Origin: JAAXZI01 sp045863575
GTDB lineage: Bacteria; Planctomycetota; Phycisphaerae; UBA1845; PWPN01
Direction of reading: 5' to 3'
Length of the DNA stretch: 8,229 nt
Assembly (NCBI GenBank): GCA_045863575.1
Contig: BTUC01000320.1
Span: forward strand, 1-8,229
The notes beneath the pieces were generated by a model. That model ran no database searches and had not been told where the DNA came from. It worked only from the letters and a program-made list of their open reading frames with translations. The position numbers and the translations under genes are program-made. The number at the start of each line of letters is the position of its first letter. Within the stretch, counting starts at the first letter, position 1. Shown here one piece after another: positions 1-6,537 of this stretch.

Positions 1-861
1 AAGCTGGCCAGCGATCTGCTGGGCAGCCTGCAGCTGCTTCCGGCGGCGGTCGCCGGCGTTCTCGCGCTGCATCGCAAGGACTATCTCTTCGGCAACATCG
101 CGGCCGACGTGGTCGTGGCCAAGCGGCTCAGCAAGGTCAAACAGATCTGTCATCACTGGCAGACGGGTTTCGACATGCTGGAAGGGGCGCGCACTGACCG
201 GGGACGGGCCTTTGCCATGGGCTATCTCTCTCACCTGGCCGCTGATACGGTCGCCCATGGTAAGTTCCTGCCGCGGCAAATGACGCTGACCCGCAGCACC
301 ATGTCCTTCGGACATCTGTATTGGGAGCTCCGTGCGGACGCGACCATCGGGCCGTACTACTGGGAGGAGCTGCGCAGAATCCTCGGCGAGGTGTTTTGCG
401 AGCATGAAGCCATGCTGTGTGCTCGCCTGACGGATACGTTCCTGCCCTTCTCCGTCAACTGGCGCCTGTTCTATCGCATGAATCATTTCGTAAGCCGGCG
501 GCTGCTGAGGCGGGCCATGGACAGTTGGTATCGCGTCTCACGCTGGGATCTCTCCGACCAACTGATGCGCGAATACCGGGCGGAGTGTCTGGCCCGCATG
601 GCCGACGTGCTCGCCCGCGGCAGGGTATCGGCAGTCTGTAACGAAGACCCCAACGGCAATGCGGCGTTGGCCTATACGCGACTACAGCGCCGTCAGTTGC
701 GACAGATGGCTCGACACGGGCTCATCGCGCCTCACATCCTTTACGAGGTCTCGGTCGTCCATGCCCCCACGGTCGGAGCGGCGATCCCCATTCATGTGCC
801 GTCGCAGGCCTGCCTTCAGAATGAGTCCGGCCGGCTTGACCCGGATGCGGCTGTCCTGTAA
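1..861 (+). CDS. Zinc-dependent phospholipase C-like protein, 5' end missing
   Basis: The reading frame is open from the first base of the window, so the start codon lies upstream; 286 residues are present, ending at TAA (859-861). An internal ATG at 109 is not the start, because coding sequence with family character precedes it (DYLFGNIAADV, residues 27-36). Counting from base 1, HHW (51-53) and an H-X3-D-X3-H arrangement in GYLSHLAADTVAH (H78, D82, H86) resemble the metal-ligand pattern of the zinc-dependent phospholipase C / S1-P1 nuclease-like fold (PF00882). In that family these His and Asp residues bind zinc and the enzymes hydrolyse phosphodiester bonds. The C-terminal half is Arg-rich and helical-looking, with no motif I recognise. 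The actual substrate is unknown; many bacterial members are annotated only from the domain. I am fairly sure of the superfamily and unsure of activity. Confidence 0.7.
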   Translation, partial: KLASDLLGSLQLLPAAVAGVLALHRKDYLFGNIAADVVVAKRLSKVKQICHHWQTGFDMLEGARTDRGRAFAMGYLSHLAADTVAHGKFLPRQMTLTRSTMSFGHLYWELRADATIGPYYWEELRRILGEVFCEHEAMLCARLTDTFLPFSVNWRLFYRMNHFVSRRLLRRAMDSWYRVSRWDLSDQLMREYRAECLARMADVLARGRVSAVCNEDPNGNAALAYTRLQRRQLRQMARHGLIAPHILYEVSVVHAPTVGAAIPIHVPSQACLQNESGRLDPDAAVL

Positions 862-918
862 GTACTTACTGCCGCCTGCAGTTTGTTGTATCGCAGGCCG
901 GCTTATGGGAAACTGATG

Positions 919-1010
919 ACCGGCTTTCAGGCCGGTGTATCGGTCGCCGCCGGGCCACGCCCCGCGGCCGTTCTTCGTTGTTCACCGGGTGTGCCCCGCG
1001 TTGCGCGGGG
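919..1010 (+). terminator. Two GC-rich hairpins after the PLC-like gene
   Basis: Two perfect stem-loops lie in the 292-nt spacer between the phospholipase-like gene and citrate synthase. The first is ACCGGC (919-924) with GCCGGT (931-936) and a 6-nt loop. The second is CCCCGCG (994-1000) with CGCGGGG (1004-1010) and a TTG loop. Neither is followed by a T run, so intrinsic termination is uncertain; they may instead stabilise RNA ends or belong to the repetitive GC-rich spacer. I see no convincing promoter hexamer pair for citrate synthase in the rest of the spacer. Confidence 0.3.
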
Positions 1011-1153
1011 GCGGAAGAGATGGGCGAGGCGGCCGGACCGCTCTCCGTCACCTGAACCAGTCTTTTATCGTTTTCCCGGCCAGATTTGTTGGCGTGCTCT
1101 GTCGAGCCGGACGGCGACCGTTCGCCGGGCAGACGACCAGGGAGCCTGCGACC

Positions 1154-2449
1154 ATGAGCGAAAAAGCAACACTCACGTTCAGAGGAAAGTCGTACGATCT
1201 TCCGGTTATCATCGGCACCGAAAACGAGACTTCCGTCGACATCAGCCAGCTCCGCTCCTCGAGTGGACTCATCACGCTGGATGAGGGTTATGGCAATACC
1301 GGCTCGTGCCGCAGTGCGATTACCTACATCGATGGCGAAAACGGCATTCTCCGCTACCGGGGCTACAACATCGAGGAACTGGCGGAGCGCTCCACGTTCG
1401 TCGAGACCGCCTACCTGGTCATGTACGGCGAGCTACCCACGGCCGCCCAGTTAACCGAGTTCCGGAAGCTGCTGAGCGAGCATGAATTCCTGCATGAGGA
1501 TCTTCGGCATCACTTTGAGGGGTTCCCGCCCAATGCTCACCCCATGGGCATCCTGTCGGCCATGATTAATGCCGCCAGCGCGTTCCAGCCCGTGCTGCTC
1601 CAGCCGGAGGACGACGCGCACTTCCAGGATTCGGCCGCTCGTCTGATGAGCAAGGTGCGGACCATTGCCGCAGCCAGTTACAAGAAATCGGTCGGTCAGC
1701 CGATGGTCTACCCGCGCTACGACCTGCCCTACGTGGCCAACTTCCTGCATATGATGTTCACCAAGCCGCACCGCCCCTATGAGCCGGATCCTGATCTGGT
1801 CAGGGCACTGGATCTGATCCTCATCCTGCACGCCGATCACGAGCAGAACTGTTCGACTTCCACGGTGCGCATGGTCGGCTCAAGCCAGGCCAACATGTGG
1901 GCATCCGCGGCGGCAGGCGTCTGCGCGTTGTGGGGGCCGCTGCACGGTGGGGCCAATACGGCCGTCATCAAGATGCTGGAGCAGATTCACGCCAGTGGCG
2001 AGCCTATCGAGTCGTTGATCGCGAAGGTCAAAGCCAAGGATTCCAAGGTTCGCCTGATGGGCTTCGGCCATCGGGTGTACAAGAACTTCGATCCTCGGGC
2101 CAAGATCATCAAGCGGGCTTGCGACACGGTGCTCAACAAGCTGGGCATTCACGATCCGCTGCTGGACATCGCTAAGAAGCTCGAGGAAGTCGCCTTGAAG
2201 GACTCCTACTTCCTGGAGCGCAAGCTGTACCCCAACGTGGACTTTTACAGCGGCATCATCCTTCGGGCGATCGGCATTCCCGTGAACATGTTTACGGTCA
2301 TTTTCGCCATCGGCCGCATGCCCGGCTGGATCGCCAACTGGCGAGAAGTGCATCTCGACAACGCCGGCCGTATCTATCGCCCGCGGCAGGTCTACACCGG
2401 TCCAACGGAGCGCCAATACGCCCCCATCGACAAGCGTAACGGCGGCTGA
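1154..2449 (+). CDS. gltA: Citrate synthase (type II, hexameric-type)
   Basis: Condenses acetyl-CoA and oxaloacetate to citrate, the entry step of the TCA cycle, in the cytoplasm. The 431-residue length is close to E. coli GltA (427). The N-terminal small beta-domain (about 1-50) is followed by the conserved run GYGNTGSCRSAITYIDG and ILRYRGYNIEELAE. The catalytic triad is intact: His264 in GPLHGGAN, His306 in FGHRVYKNFDPRA and Asp363 in PNVDFYSG. The frame stays open upstream to an ATG at 935, but I chose ATG 1154 because AGGGAG (1139-1144) lies 9 nt before it and homology starts there (MSEKATLTFRG, then DLPVIIGTE); the upstream 73 codons look like untranslated spacer. It is flanked by spacers on both sides, so it is probably monocistronic. 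Allosteric behaviour (NADH inhibition in many type II enzymes) cannot be judged from sequence alone. Confidence 0.97.
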   Translation: MSEKATLTFRGKSYDLPVIIGTENETSVDISQLRSSSGLITLDEGYGNTGSCRSAITYIDGENGILRYRGYNIEELAERSTFVETAYLVMYGELPTAAQLTEFRKLLSEHEFLHEDLRHHFEGFPPNAHPMGILSAMINAASAFQPVLLQPEDDAHFQDSAARLMSKVRTIAAASYKKSVGQPMVYPRYDLPYVANFLHMMFTKPHRPYEPDPDLVRALDLILILHADHEQNCSTSTVRMVGSSQANMWASAAAGVCALWGPLHGGANTAVIKMLEQIHASGEPIESLIAKVKAKDSKVRLMGFGHRVYKNFDPRAKIIKRACDTVLNKLGIHDPLLDIAKKLEEVALKDSYFLERKLYPNVDFYSGIILRAIGIPVNMFTVIFAIGRMPGWIANWREVHLDNAGRIYRPRQVYTGPTERQYAPIDKRNGG

Positions 2450-2470
2450 CCCGGAGGGAGGACCGAACAG

Positions 2471-2526
2471 CCCCTGACTGTCGGGGATGGGCTTCAAGCC
2501 CCTCATGGGCCGGCAGATGCCGGTCC
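2471..2526 (+). repeat. Hairpin cluster downstream of citrate synthase (REP-like / terminator)
   Basis: Consecutive inverted repeats follow the gltA stop codon. CCCC (2471-2474) can pair with GGGG (2483-2486). GGGCT (2489-2493) pairs with AGCCC (2497-2501) around a TCA loop. The strongest is GGGCCGGC (2507-2514) with GCCGGTCC (2519-2526), 8 bp including one G-T pair and an AGAT loop. No T tract follows. The dense, modular, GC-rich arrangement looks like interspersed extragenic repeat sequence and could end the gltA transcript or protect its 3' end. Family membership is inferred; other copies are not visible here. Confidence 0.45.
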
Positions 2527-2553
2527 CGCACTACCATTGTTGCCTGCGGTCCT

Positions 2554-2610
2554 GCCTGGCCACAGGCACAACCGACAACTCGCAACCCACAACTGGCAAC
2601 TGGTCACTGT
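2554..2610. repeat. Low-complexity CAAC/CTGG tail
   Basis: A small hairpin GCCTG (2554-2558) / CAGGC (2563-2567) leads into a degenerate CAAC-based run: caaccgacaact, then cgcaacccacaact, then ggcaactggtcact. The unit AACTGG appears at 2591-2596 and again at 2598-2603. This is not coding in any plausible frame. It resembles low-complexity spacer tails that I associate with planctomycete genomes, and it parallels the C-rich tail at 6796-6841 in position (gene end, then hairpins, then tail). Confidence 0.45.
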
Positions 2611-2613
2611 CCA

Positions 2614-2642
2614 CTGACAGATGACCTGTCCAAAGCTATACT
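2614..2642 (+). promoter_or_regulatory. Near-consensus sigma70 promoter for the lipoprotein gene
   Basis: CTGACA (2614-2619, 5 of 6 matches to TTGACA) and TATACT (2637-2642, 5 of 6 to TATAAT) are separated by exactly 17 bp. Downstream of the -10 box the first purine at a usual distance is A2651, which is also the A of an in-frame ATG. The promoter overlaps an earlier in-frame ATG (2621), which therefore could not be on the transcript. It is the best promoter match I see in the window. Confidence 0.65.
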
Positions 2643-2650
2643 CCGTCCTT

Positions 2651-3472
2651 ATGCGGCGGTGCGGAACAATGGTGCTTCTGAGCTTGGTCACGGCCTCCGG
2701 CTGTAGTAGTCCGCGCACCCTGGTGGACGGCCGGCTTACGCCGGACAGGAATAGCTGGCATTTCTTGGACGGCCCGCGCTATGCGGTGCATGGACCTGAT
2801 CCCGCCTTCGAGGCCACCCTCGAGTTCCAGGAGTTCGCTGACCTGCTGGAGGAGGCGCTCAGGGAGCCGCGTCCGAATCTGGAGCGAATTCGGCCGGTCT
2901 TTGAGGCTCGGTCGGAAATGGTCCCTTCCGCAAGCAATGCGTCGATCGCCGGCAATGCCGCATCGACCGGCGTCCAGCCCGCGCCATCAGGGATGGGTGC
3001 TGCCCGGGGGCCGGCGGCCGCGTTGCCCATGAGTGTTGTCGGCGCTCGCCCGGATGTGGTCTTCACGTTCGCCTACCATATGGTCGATCGCGGCACGCGC
3101 ATCGATACCTACCCGCTCTACATGCACCGCCACGGCTATGCTCGCTATCCCGGGCGGGTTTATCGTTACCGCTCCTGGGGATACGCGGGTACGGCCGTGG
3201 ACACGGTTCACCTGGGTTTCGTGCACGGGGCTTCGCTGATCGCCTGGATACCGGACCCTTCGCAGCCAGCCGGCCGTCGCGTCCTCTGGGAAGGGGCCGC
3301 CAGCCTCGTGGCCGATGAGCCCGATCTGAGGGCGGCCATGCCTTACCTGGCGGTCAGCCTTGCCGCTCTGTACGGCCATCCCACCGATGGTCCCACCACG
3401 GTCAAATTCAAACGCGACGACGACCGAATCGAACACCTCACCGCCATCCGCAATACGGCAGCCGTCCGGTAG
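2651..3472 (+). CDS. Putative lipoprotein, DUF4136-like
   Basis: The 273-residue product has a lipoprotein signal: MRRC, a hydrophobic stretch, then a lipobox-like end (ASGC) with Cys18 as the likely lipidated residue. Residues 30-85 (WHFLDGPRY onward) are mixed with an acidic helix. Residues 90-128 are an Ala/Pro/Gly/Ser-rich linker. The segment RPDVVFTFAYHM (133-144) and the late segment RRVLWEGAASLV (209-220) followed by a helix match the general layout of DUF4136 lipoproteins (PD-xxv-xY, then vWeG-a), so I infer that family weakly. A Tyr/Arg-rich patch occupies 154-180. The ATG at 2621 is rejected because it sits inside the promoter; no Shine-Dalgarno precedes ATG 2651, consistent with leaderless translation. 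ATG 2669 is possible but would give a signal peptide without basic residues. Function is unknown; an envelope location is likely. Confidence 0.75.
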   Translation: MRRCGTMVLLSLVTASGCSSPRTLVDGRLTPDRNSWHFLDGPRYAVHGPDPAFEATLEFQEFADLLEEALREPRPNLERIRPVFEARSEMVPSASNASIAGNAASTGVQPAPSGMGAARGPAAALPMSVVGARPDVVFTFAYHMVDRGTRIDTYPLYMHRHGYARYPGRVYRYRSWGYAGTAVDTVHLGFVHGASLIAWIPDPSQPAGRRVLWEGAASLVADEPDLRAAMPYLAVSLAALYGHPTDGPTTVKFKRDDDRIEHLTAIRNTAAVR

Positions 3473-3587
3473 GAATGTGAGATCCGGTATCCAATAATTG
3501 CTTACTCATGCAGTAATTCAAGAACATAAATCCAGGTGATGGCGTTCCCTCTTTCCCGATAAGTAGACAAATTTGAGTAAAATTTCG

Positions 3588-3615
3588 TTGAAATGGCTGA
3601 GCCACTTGGTACCAT
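3588..3615 (+). promoter_or_regulatory. Candidate promoter for the PEP-CTERM gene
   Basis: TTGAAA (3588-3593, 5 of 6 matches to the -35 consensus) and TACCAT (3610-3615, 4 of 6 to the -10 consensus) are 16 bp apart. They lie in the AT-richest stretch of the window (about 3473-3660), which also holds an imperfect inverted repeat AATTGCT (3496-3502) / AGTAATT (3512-3518). The site would give a leader of about 170 nt. It is a moderate match, and chance occurrence in AT-rich DNA is possible. I found no -24/-12 (RpoN) match here. Confidence 0.35.
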
Positions 3616-3619
3616 GAAT

Positions 3620-3794
3620 TCGCGGGCATGGTAAGTCATTTCCAGCCATGTTCCGCGTGAAGCAGGCTACAACGAGTGGGGCCTCCGCGCCAGCGTTGGC
3701 CGAAGGGGCGACGGTACACGGCCGTGGCCAGTTCCCCATGCGAGGTGTCGCGGCTCATTTCCACGCGAACCACATCTTCGAGAGGAGGGAACGG
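3620..3794 (+). promoter_or_regulatory. Long GC-rich leader ahead of the PEP-CTERM gene
   Basis: The last part of the 322-bp gene-free gap is GC-rich and can fold. TGGGG (3677-3681) is complementary to CCCCA (3734-3738), enclosing GGCC-rich inner stems. GTTCCC (3731-3736) is instead complementary to GGGAAC (3787-3792), which overlaps the Shine-Dalgarno region, so the two pairings exclude each other. The Shine-Dalgarno AGGAGG is at 3783-3788. ATGs at 3648 and 3738 are in frame with the gene but lack ribosome sites and would place 49 or 19 charged residues before the signal peptide. A regulatory role is conjecture. Confidence 0.3.
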
Positions 3795-4679
3795 ATGTTC
3801 CGCAGCATTGTGGGTTTGTCGGTGTTCGCTGTACTGGTTTCCAGTGCCTCGGGTGGCTTGACCATCGGCACGACGGAGACCTTCCCTATTGATGGCGCCA
3901 CCTGGGGCGTTGGAGGCCCGGACGGTTGGCAGGTGGACATCTTCAAAGGCTTTGATGCCAAAGAAGACAACTACCAGAACAATCAGCACAGGGAGTTCTT
4001 CGGATCGACCGGCCAGTTGCTGCTGGACTCATCCGATGGTCGCAAGTTCAAGGGCCAGCCTGACCCCGGCAGCAAGTCAGCCGATGGCTCCGGGACACTG
4101 GCGGTTCAGCACCTGGCCATCTGGAACGGAGCGGCCCCGCCAGATCCCGATCCGTTAGCCACCTGCACACAACTGAAGTACATCACCCTCCCGGCCACTG
4201 CCGCTGGCGTGACCTACACCCTGAGTGGCTGGGTCAACACGGTCCTGATCCAGCACAACTCGAACCCCCCGGGCTGGGACGGCAAGCATCCTCGCGTGGT
4301 CGATCATGGCAATCCCCCGATGCTGGCCCAGTTCCCAGACGTCCAGATTGGCCTGAAGAACGGGCTGGCCAGCGCCGACGATCTGGAAACGCAGCCCTAC
4401 ATCCAGCCGGTTCTCGGCCTGGTGGATAACATGCTCGGCGGCGCACCCAATCCGAACGCCTGGGTGCCGTTTACCGCTTCCGCGGTTGGCGACGGCGGCC
4501 CGCTCACCATCCTGCTTCGCGTCGCCGCCCCGGACATTACCAGCGGGGCGATTGACGACGGCCGGTGCTGGGATGCGGATGTTCGCTTCGACGACATTCT
4601 GCTGACCCCCGAGCCGACTACGCTGGCTCTGCTGGCAATTGGCCTCGCCGGCCTGATGCGGCGGCGTCGTTCAAGCTGA
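3795..4679 (+). CDS. Secreted PEP-CTERM sorting-domain protein
   Basis: The 294-residue product has a Sec signal peptide (MFRSIVGLSVFAVLVSSASG, 1-20). The mature body is rich in Gly, Asp and Pro, and the C-terminus is a classic PEP-CTERM tripartite signal: PEP at 272-274, hydrophobic helix 277-288, then RRRR at 289-292. In this family exosortase cleaves near PEP and releases or anchors the protein at the envelope or in the extracellular matrix. The body shows beta-sandwich features common in such proteins: YITLPATAAGVTYTLSGWV (129-147) and VRFDDILL (263-270), reminiscent of galactose-binding-like or carbohydrate-binding domains, so a glycan-binding role is a weak inference. Only two cysteines occur in the whole chain (124, 258) and could form a disulfide. 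The start at 3795 is supported by AGGAGG 6 nt upstream. The exosortase gene is not in the window. Confidence 0.9.
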   Translation: MFRSIVGLSVFAVLVSSASGGLTIGTTETFPIDGATWGVGGPDGWQVDIFKGFDAKEDNYQNNQHREFFGSTGQLLLDSSDGRKFKGQPDPGSKSADGSGTLAVQHLAIWNGAAPPDPDPLATCTQLKYITLPATAAGVTYTLSGWVNTVLIQHNSNPPGWDGKHPRVVDHGNPPMLAQFPDVQIGLKNGLASADDLETQPYIQPVLGLVDNMLGGAPNPNAWVPFTASAVGDGGPLTILLRVAAPDITSGAIDDGRCWDADVRFDDILLTPEPTTLALLAIGLAGLMRRRRSS

Positions 4680-4738
4680 GATCCAGGCAGTTACGGCCAC
4701 GGTGCGTAAACTCAACTGACCTTCTCCCATCGTGGAAC

Positions 4739-4770
4739 CAGGCCGGGGGCGCGGAAGCGCTCCCGGCCTG
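4739..4770 (+). terminator. Strong 14-bp hairpin with GGAA tetraloop
   Basis: The arms 4739-4752 and 4757-4770 pair over all 14 positions, with a single G-T pair (4748/4761), around a GGAA loop of the stable GNRA class. It begins 59 nt after the PEP-CTERM stop codon. The sequence after the stem (TCGAGTACACG) has no T run, so if it ends the transcript it does so without a canonical U tract, or it acts as a 3'-end stabiliser. Confidence 0.6.
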
Positions 4771-4806
4771 TCGAGTACACGCCGACGGTGCCTGATAAGT
4801 TACCGA

Positions 4807-4828
4807 GCGAGCCTTTGAATCGGCTCGC
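4807..4828. terminator. Second hairpin in the spacer before ppk2
   Basis: GCGAGCC (4807-4813) is perfectly complementary to GGCTCGC (4822-4828) with an 8-nt loop (TTTGAATC). A smaller GCCT/AGGC stem follows near 4842-4852. There is no T tract. It may be a back-up terminator or part of the GC-rich spacer structure between 4680 and 5022, where I see no other gene. Confidence 0.3.
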
Positions 4829-5000
4829 CCTTGGCGTGGCAGCCTCAAAGGCACGGCTTGTCGGCCGCCCCCGCGACCGATAATCCGGTCCACGCCGTCG
4901 GGACTCGGTGGCGGTGGTAAAGTGAAGCCGTGGATCGTCCGATGCGCCGGAAGGGCAGCCCCGCGCGGCCGGGCCCGGCGCCACGGCGGCAAAAGGTGTT

Positions 5001-5015
5001 GCCCCCATTGGGGGC
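5001..5015 (+). promoter_or_regulatory. Hairpin covering the G-run before the ppk2 start
   Basis: GCCCCC (5001-5006) and GGGGGC (5010-5015) form a perfect 6-bp stem with an ATT loop. The GGGGG is the only Shine-Dalgarno-like element before ATG 5023 (8-nt spacing), so the stem would hide it. If translation instead begins at GTG 4930 or ATG 4942 the structure lies inside the coding region and means less. Confidence 0.3.
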
Positions 5016-5022
5016 TACGCCT

Positions 5023-6018
5023 ATGTCCGGGCTTCAATCGGCGATCTCCTCGATTCCGGATCAGAGTACCCAGGAGCTGGCGTCCAGCCCGTCCTCGCAG
5101 GCAGGGTTGGAAATTCTGCAACGCGCATTGGAATCTGCGGCGCCTGAGGTTCGGGAAGATCTAGGAACCGGTTTATCCTTCACCCTGGACGACATCGCTC
5201 GCCTGCACACCCGCCGGGAGTTCATCCATCTGCTGCGTTCCCGGCAGGTCGAGGTCGGAAAAATCAAGGAAGCCATCCAGTACGAGAACGAGCTGGAGTT
5301 GTTGCAGATCGAACTGGTCAAACTGCAACGTTGGATGCAGAAGTCCGGCGAGCGGCTGGCGATTCTCTTCGAGGGGCGTGATGCGGCCGGCAAGGGCGGA
5401 ACCATCCGCCGCTTTGTCGAGCATCTCAATCCCCGGGCCATGCGCGTCGTGGCCCTGCCCAAGCCCACCGAAGAGGAGCGCGGCCAATGGTACTTCCAGC
5501 GCTACATGAAGCAACTGCCTAACAGGGGCGAAATCGTCTTCTTCGACCGGAGCTGGTACAACCGGGGAATCGTCGAGCCGGTCAACAACTTCTGCACGCG
5601 CCAGGAATACGAGCGCTTCATGCAGCAGGTCCCCGAGTTCGAGCACATGCTCGTCGAGGATGGCATCATCCTGGTGAAGTTCTGGTTCTCCATCTCGCGC
5701 CACGAGCAACTGGCCCGCTTCAGATCACGGGCCAAGAACCCGCTGAAGCAATGGAAGCTCAGCCCGCTCGATGGCCGAGCCCAGGATCTGTGGGACGCGT
5801 ACAGCAAGTACAAGGAACTGGTGCTGAGCCGTACCCACACCAGCTACAGCCCGTGGATCATCGTCAAGGCCAATAACAAGAAACGCGCCCGCCTGCACAG
5901 CATCCGCTATGTGCTCTCGTTGATTGACTATGAGGGCAAGGACCAGGCCGGCATCTCTCTGTTGCCTGATCCAAACATCGTGACCCGCTTCCACCGCAAC
6001 GCGGTGAAGATCGACTGA
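5023..6018 (+). CDS. ppk2: Polyphosphate kinase 2 (PPK2 family, class I-like)
   Basis: Transfers phosphate between polyphosphate and nucleoside di- or triphosphates in the cytoplasm, coupling polyphosphate stores to ATP/GTP levels. With the 5023 start the protein has 331 residues. The Walker A motif GRDAAGKGG is at 118-126 (Lys124), preceded by the family-typical ELVKLQRWMQKSGERLAILFE. The Walker B-like FDRSWYNR is at 174-181 (Asp175). LPKPTEEERGQWYFQRYM, KNPLKQWKLSPLD and KKRARLHSIRYVLS complete the PF03976 pattern. A single domain with this wording fits class I enzymes; nucleotide preference cannot be read from it. The first 75 or so residues are an extra segment before the core. The frame is open upstream to GTG 4930 and ATG 4942, whose added residues are Arg/Pro-rich and unlike the family, so I prefer ATG 5023, which has a G-run 8 nt upstream. 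There is no obvious operon partner. Confidence 0.93.
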   Translation: MSGLQSAISSIPDQSTQELASSPSSQAGLEILQRALESAAPEVREDLGTGLSFTLDDIARLHTRREFIHLLRSRQVEVGKIKEAIQYENELELLQIELVKLQRWMQKSGERLAILFEGRDAAGKGGTIRRFVEHLNPRAMRVVALPKPTEEERGQWYFQRYMKQLPNRGEIVFFDRSWYNRGIVEPVNNFCTRQEYERFMQQVPEFEHMLVEDGIILVKFWFSISRHEQLARFRSRAKNPLKQWKLSPLDGRAQDLWDAYSKYKELVLSRTHTSYSPWIIVKANNKKRARLHSIRYVLSLIDYEGKDQAGISLLPDPNIVTRFHRNAVKID

Positions 6019-6113
6019 CCCCGCGCCACTCGCTCGGGCGTGCTGATCCGGCAGCGGCTTCCGTTTGCGCCGGCGGCGCGGCTTGACCGTCGATTCAGGG
6101 TCGCAAAACGAGC

Positions 6114-6131
6114 CCATCCCGTGCGGGAGGG
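6114..6131. terminator. Weak hairpin after ppk2
   Basis: TCCC (6117-6120) pairs with GGGA (6125-6128) around GTGC, extended by CC (6114-6115) with GG (6130-6131) across one mismatch. It lies about 95 nt after the ppk2 stop without a T run on the + strand. It is the only stem of note in the 201-nt spacer 6019-6219, and its role is uncertain. Confidence 0.2.
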
Positions 6132-6219
6132 GTCTGCTGTCAAGCTCGATGGACGGGAGAGCCGATATATCCTCAAGTGTTGCCGAAGTCTCGAGCAGTC
6201 ATTCCGGAGTTGACCGGCC

Positions 6220-6537
6220 GTGTCTATGATGCCGCCCAATCTGGTGGGGCCTATCCTGCAGACGCCGCTGGCTCAACGCCAGGTGTCAGCCGTCCGGGAC
6301 AGCGAGCGGACGCAGGCCTCCTTCGCTCAGCGGAGCCAGACGGCCGCCATCGACGAACAGGGCACCACCGTCGAGACCACGGACAGCGATACCCAGGTCC
6401 ACACCGACTCGGAAGGCCAGGGCAGCCAGGGCCGCGCCTTTCAGGATACCGACGAACCGGCCGATCAGCCCCCAGACGCGCCTGCTGCACCCGCCGAGGA
6501 CACGCCGCAAGGCCGGCATATCGATTTCGAAGCGTGA
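6220..6537 (+). CDS. Small acidic hydrophilic protein of unknown function
   Basis: Encodes 105 residues from GTG 6220, with GGAG (6206-6209) 10 nt upstream; ATG 6226 or 6229 are alternatives, giving two or three residues less. I do not recognise a named family. The N-terminus (LVGPILQTPLAQRQVSAVRD, about 9-27) looks like an amphipathic helix. The centre (52-72) is polar, with VETTDSDTQVH and DSEGQGSQGR, and the last third is Pro/Ala/Asp/Glu-rich, likely disordered. There are 18 acidic against 6 basic residues (all Arg) and no Lys, Cys, Trp or Tyr. There is no signal peptide or membrane segment, so it is probably cytoplasmic. That a lysine-free 105-codon frame has a ribosome site and an ordered-to-disordered layout favours a real gene, but competing frames over this GC-rich stretch are also open, so the call is moderate. 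Confidence 0.6.
   Translation: MSMMPPNLVGPILQTPLAQRQVSAVRDSERTQASFAQRSQTAAIDEQGTTVETTDSDTQVHTDSEGQGSQGRAFQDTDEPADQPPDAPAAPAEDTPQGRHIDFEA

Noticed and set aside
858..869. Perfect 12-bp palindrome GTAAGTACTTAC over the stop codon of the PLC-like gene
   Set aside because: About two perfect 12-bp palindromes are expected by chance in a window this size, and nothing else marks it as an operator.
935..1153. In-frame upstream extension of citrate synthase starting at ATG 935
   Set aside because: It adds 73 residues with no family character, runs through a hairpin-containing spacer, and ATG 1154 has AGGGAG at 9 nt and matches the normal N-terminus.
1880..2506. Long - strand open frame (208 codons) opposite citrate synthase
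   Set aside because: It mirrors the codon periodicity of gltA, has no recognisable motif, and is typical of antisense frames in GC-rich genes.
3660..3780. Possible cyclic-di-GMP or other known riboswitch in the PEP-CTERM leader
   Set aside because: I looked for GEMM-type conserved blocks and could not line them up; only generic GC-rich pairing is visible.
3648..3794. Upstream starts (ATG 3648, ATG 3738) for the PEP-CTERM protein
   Set aside because: Both would bury the signal peptide behind charged residues and lack a ribosome site, whereas ATG 3795 has AGGAGG at 6 nt.
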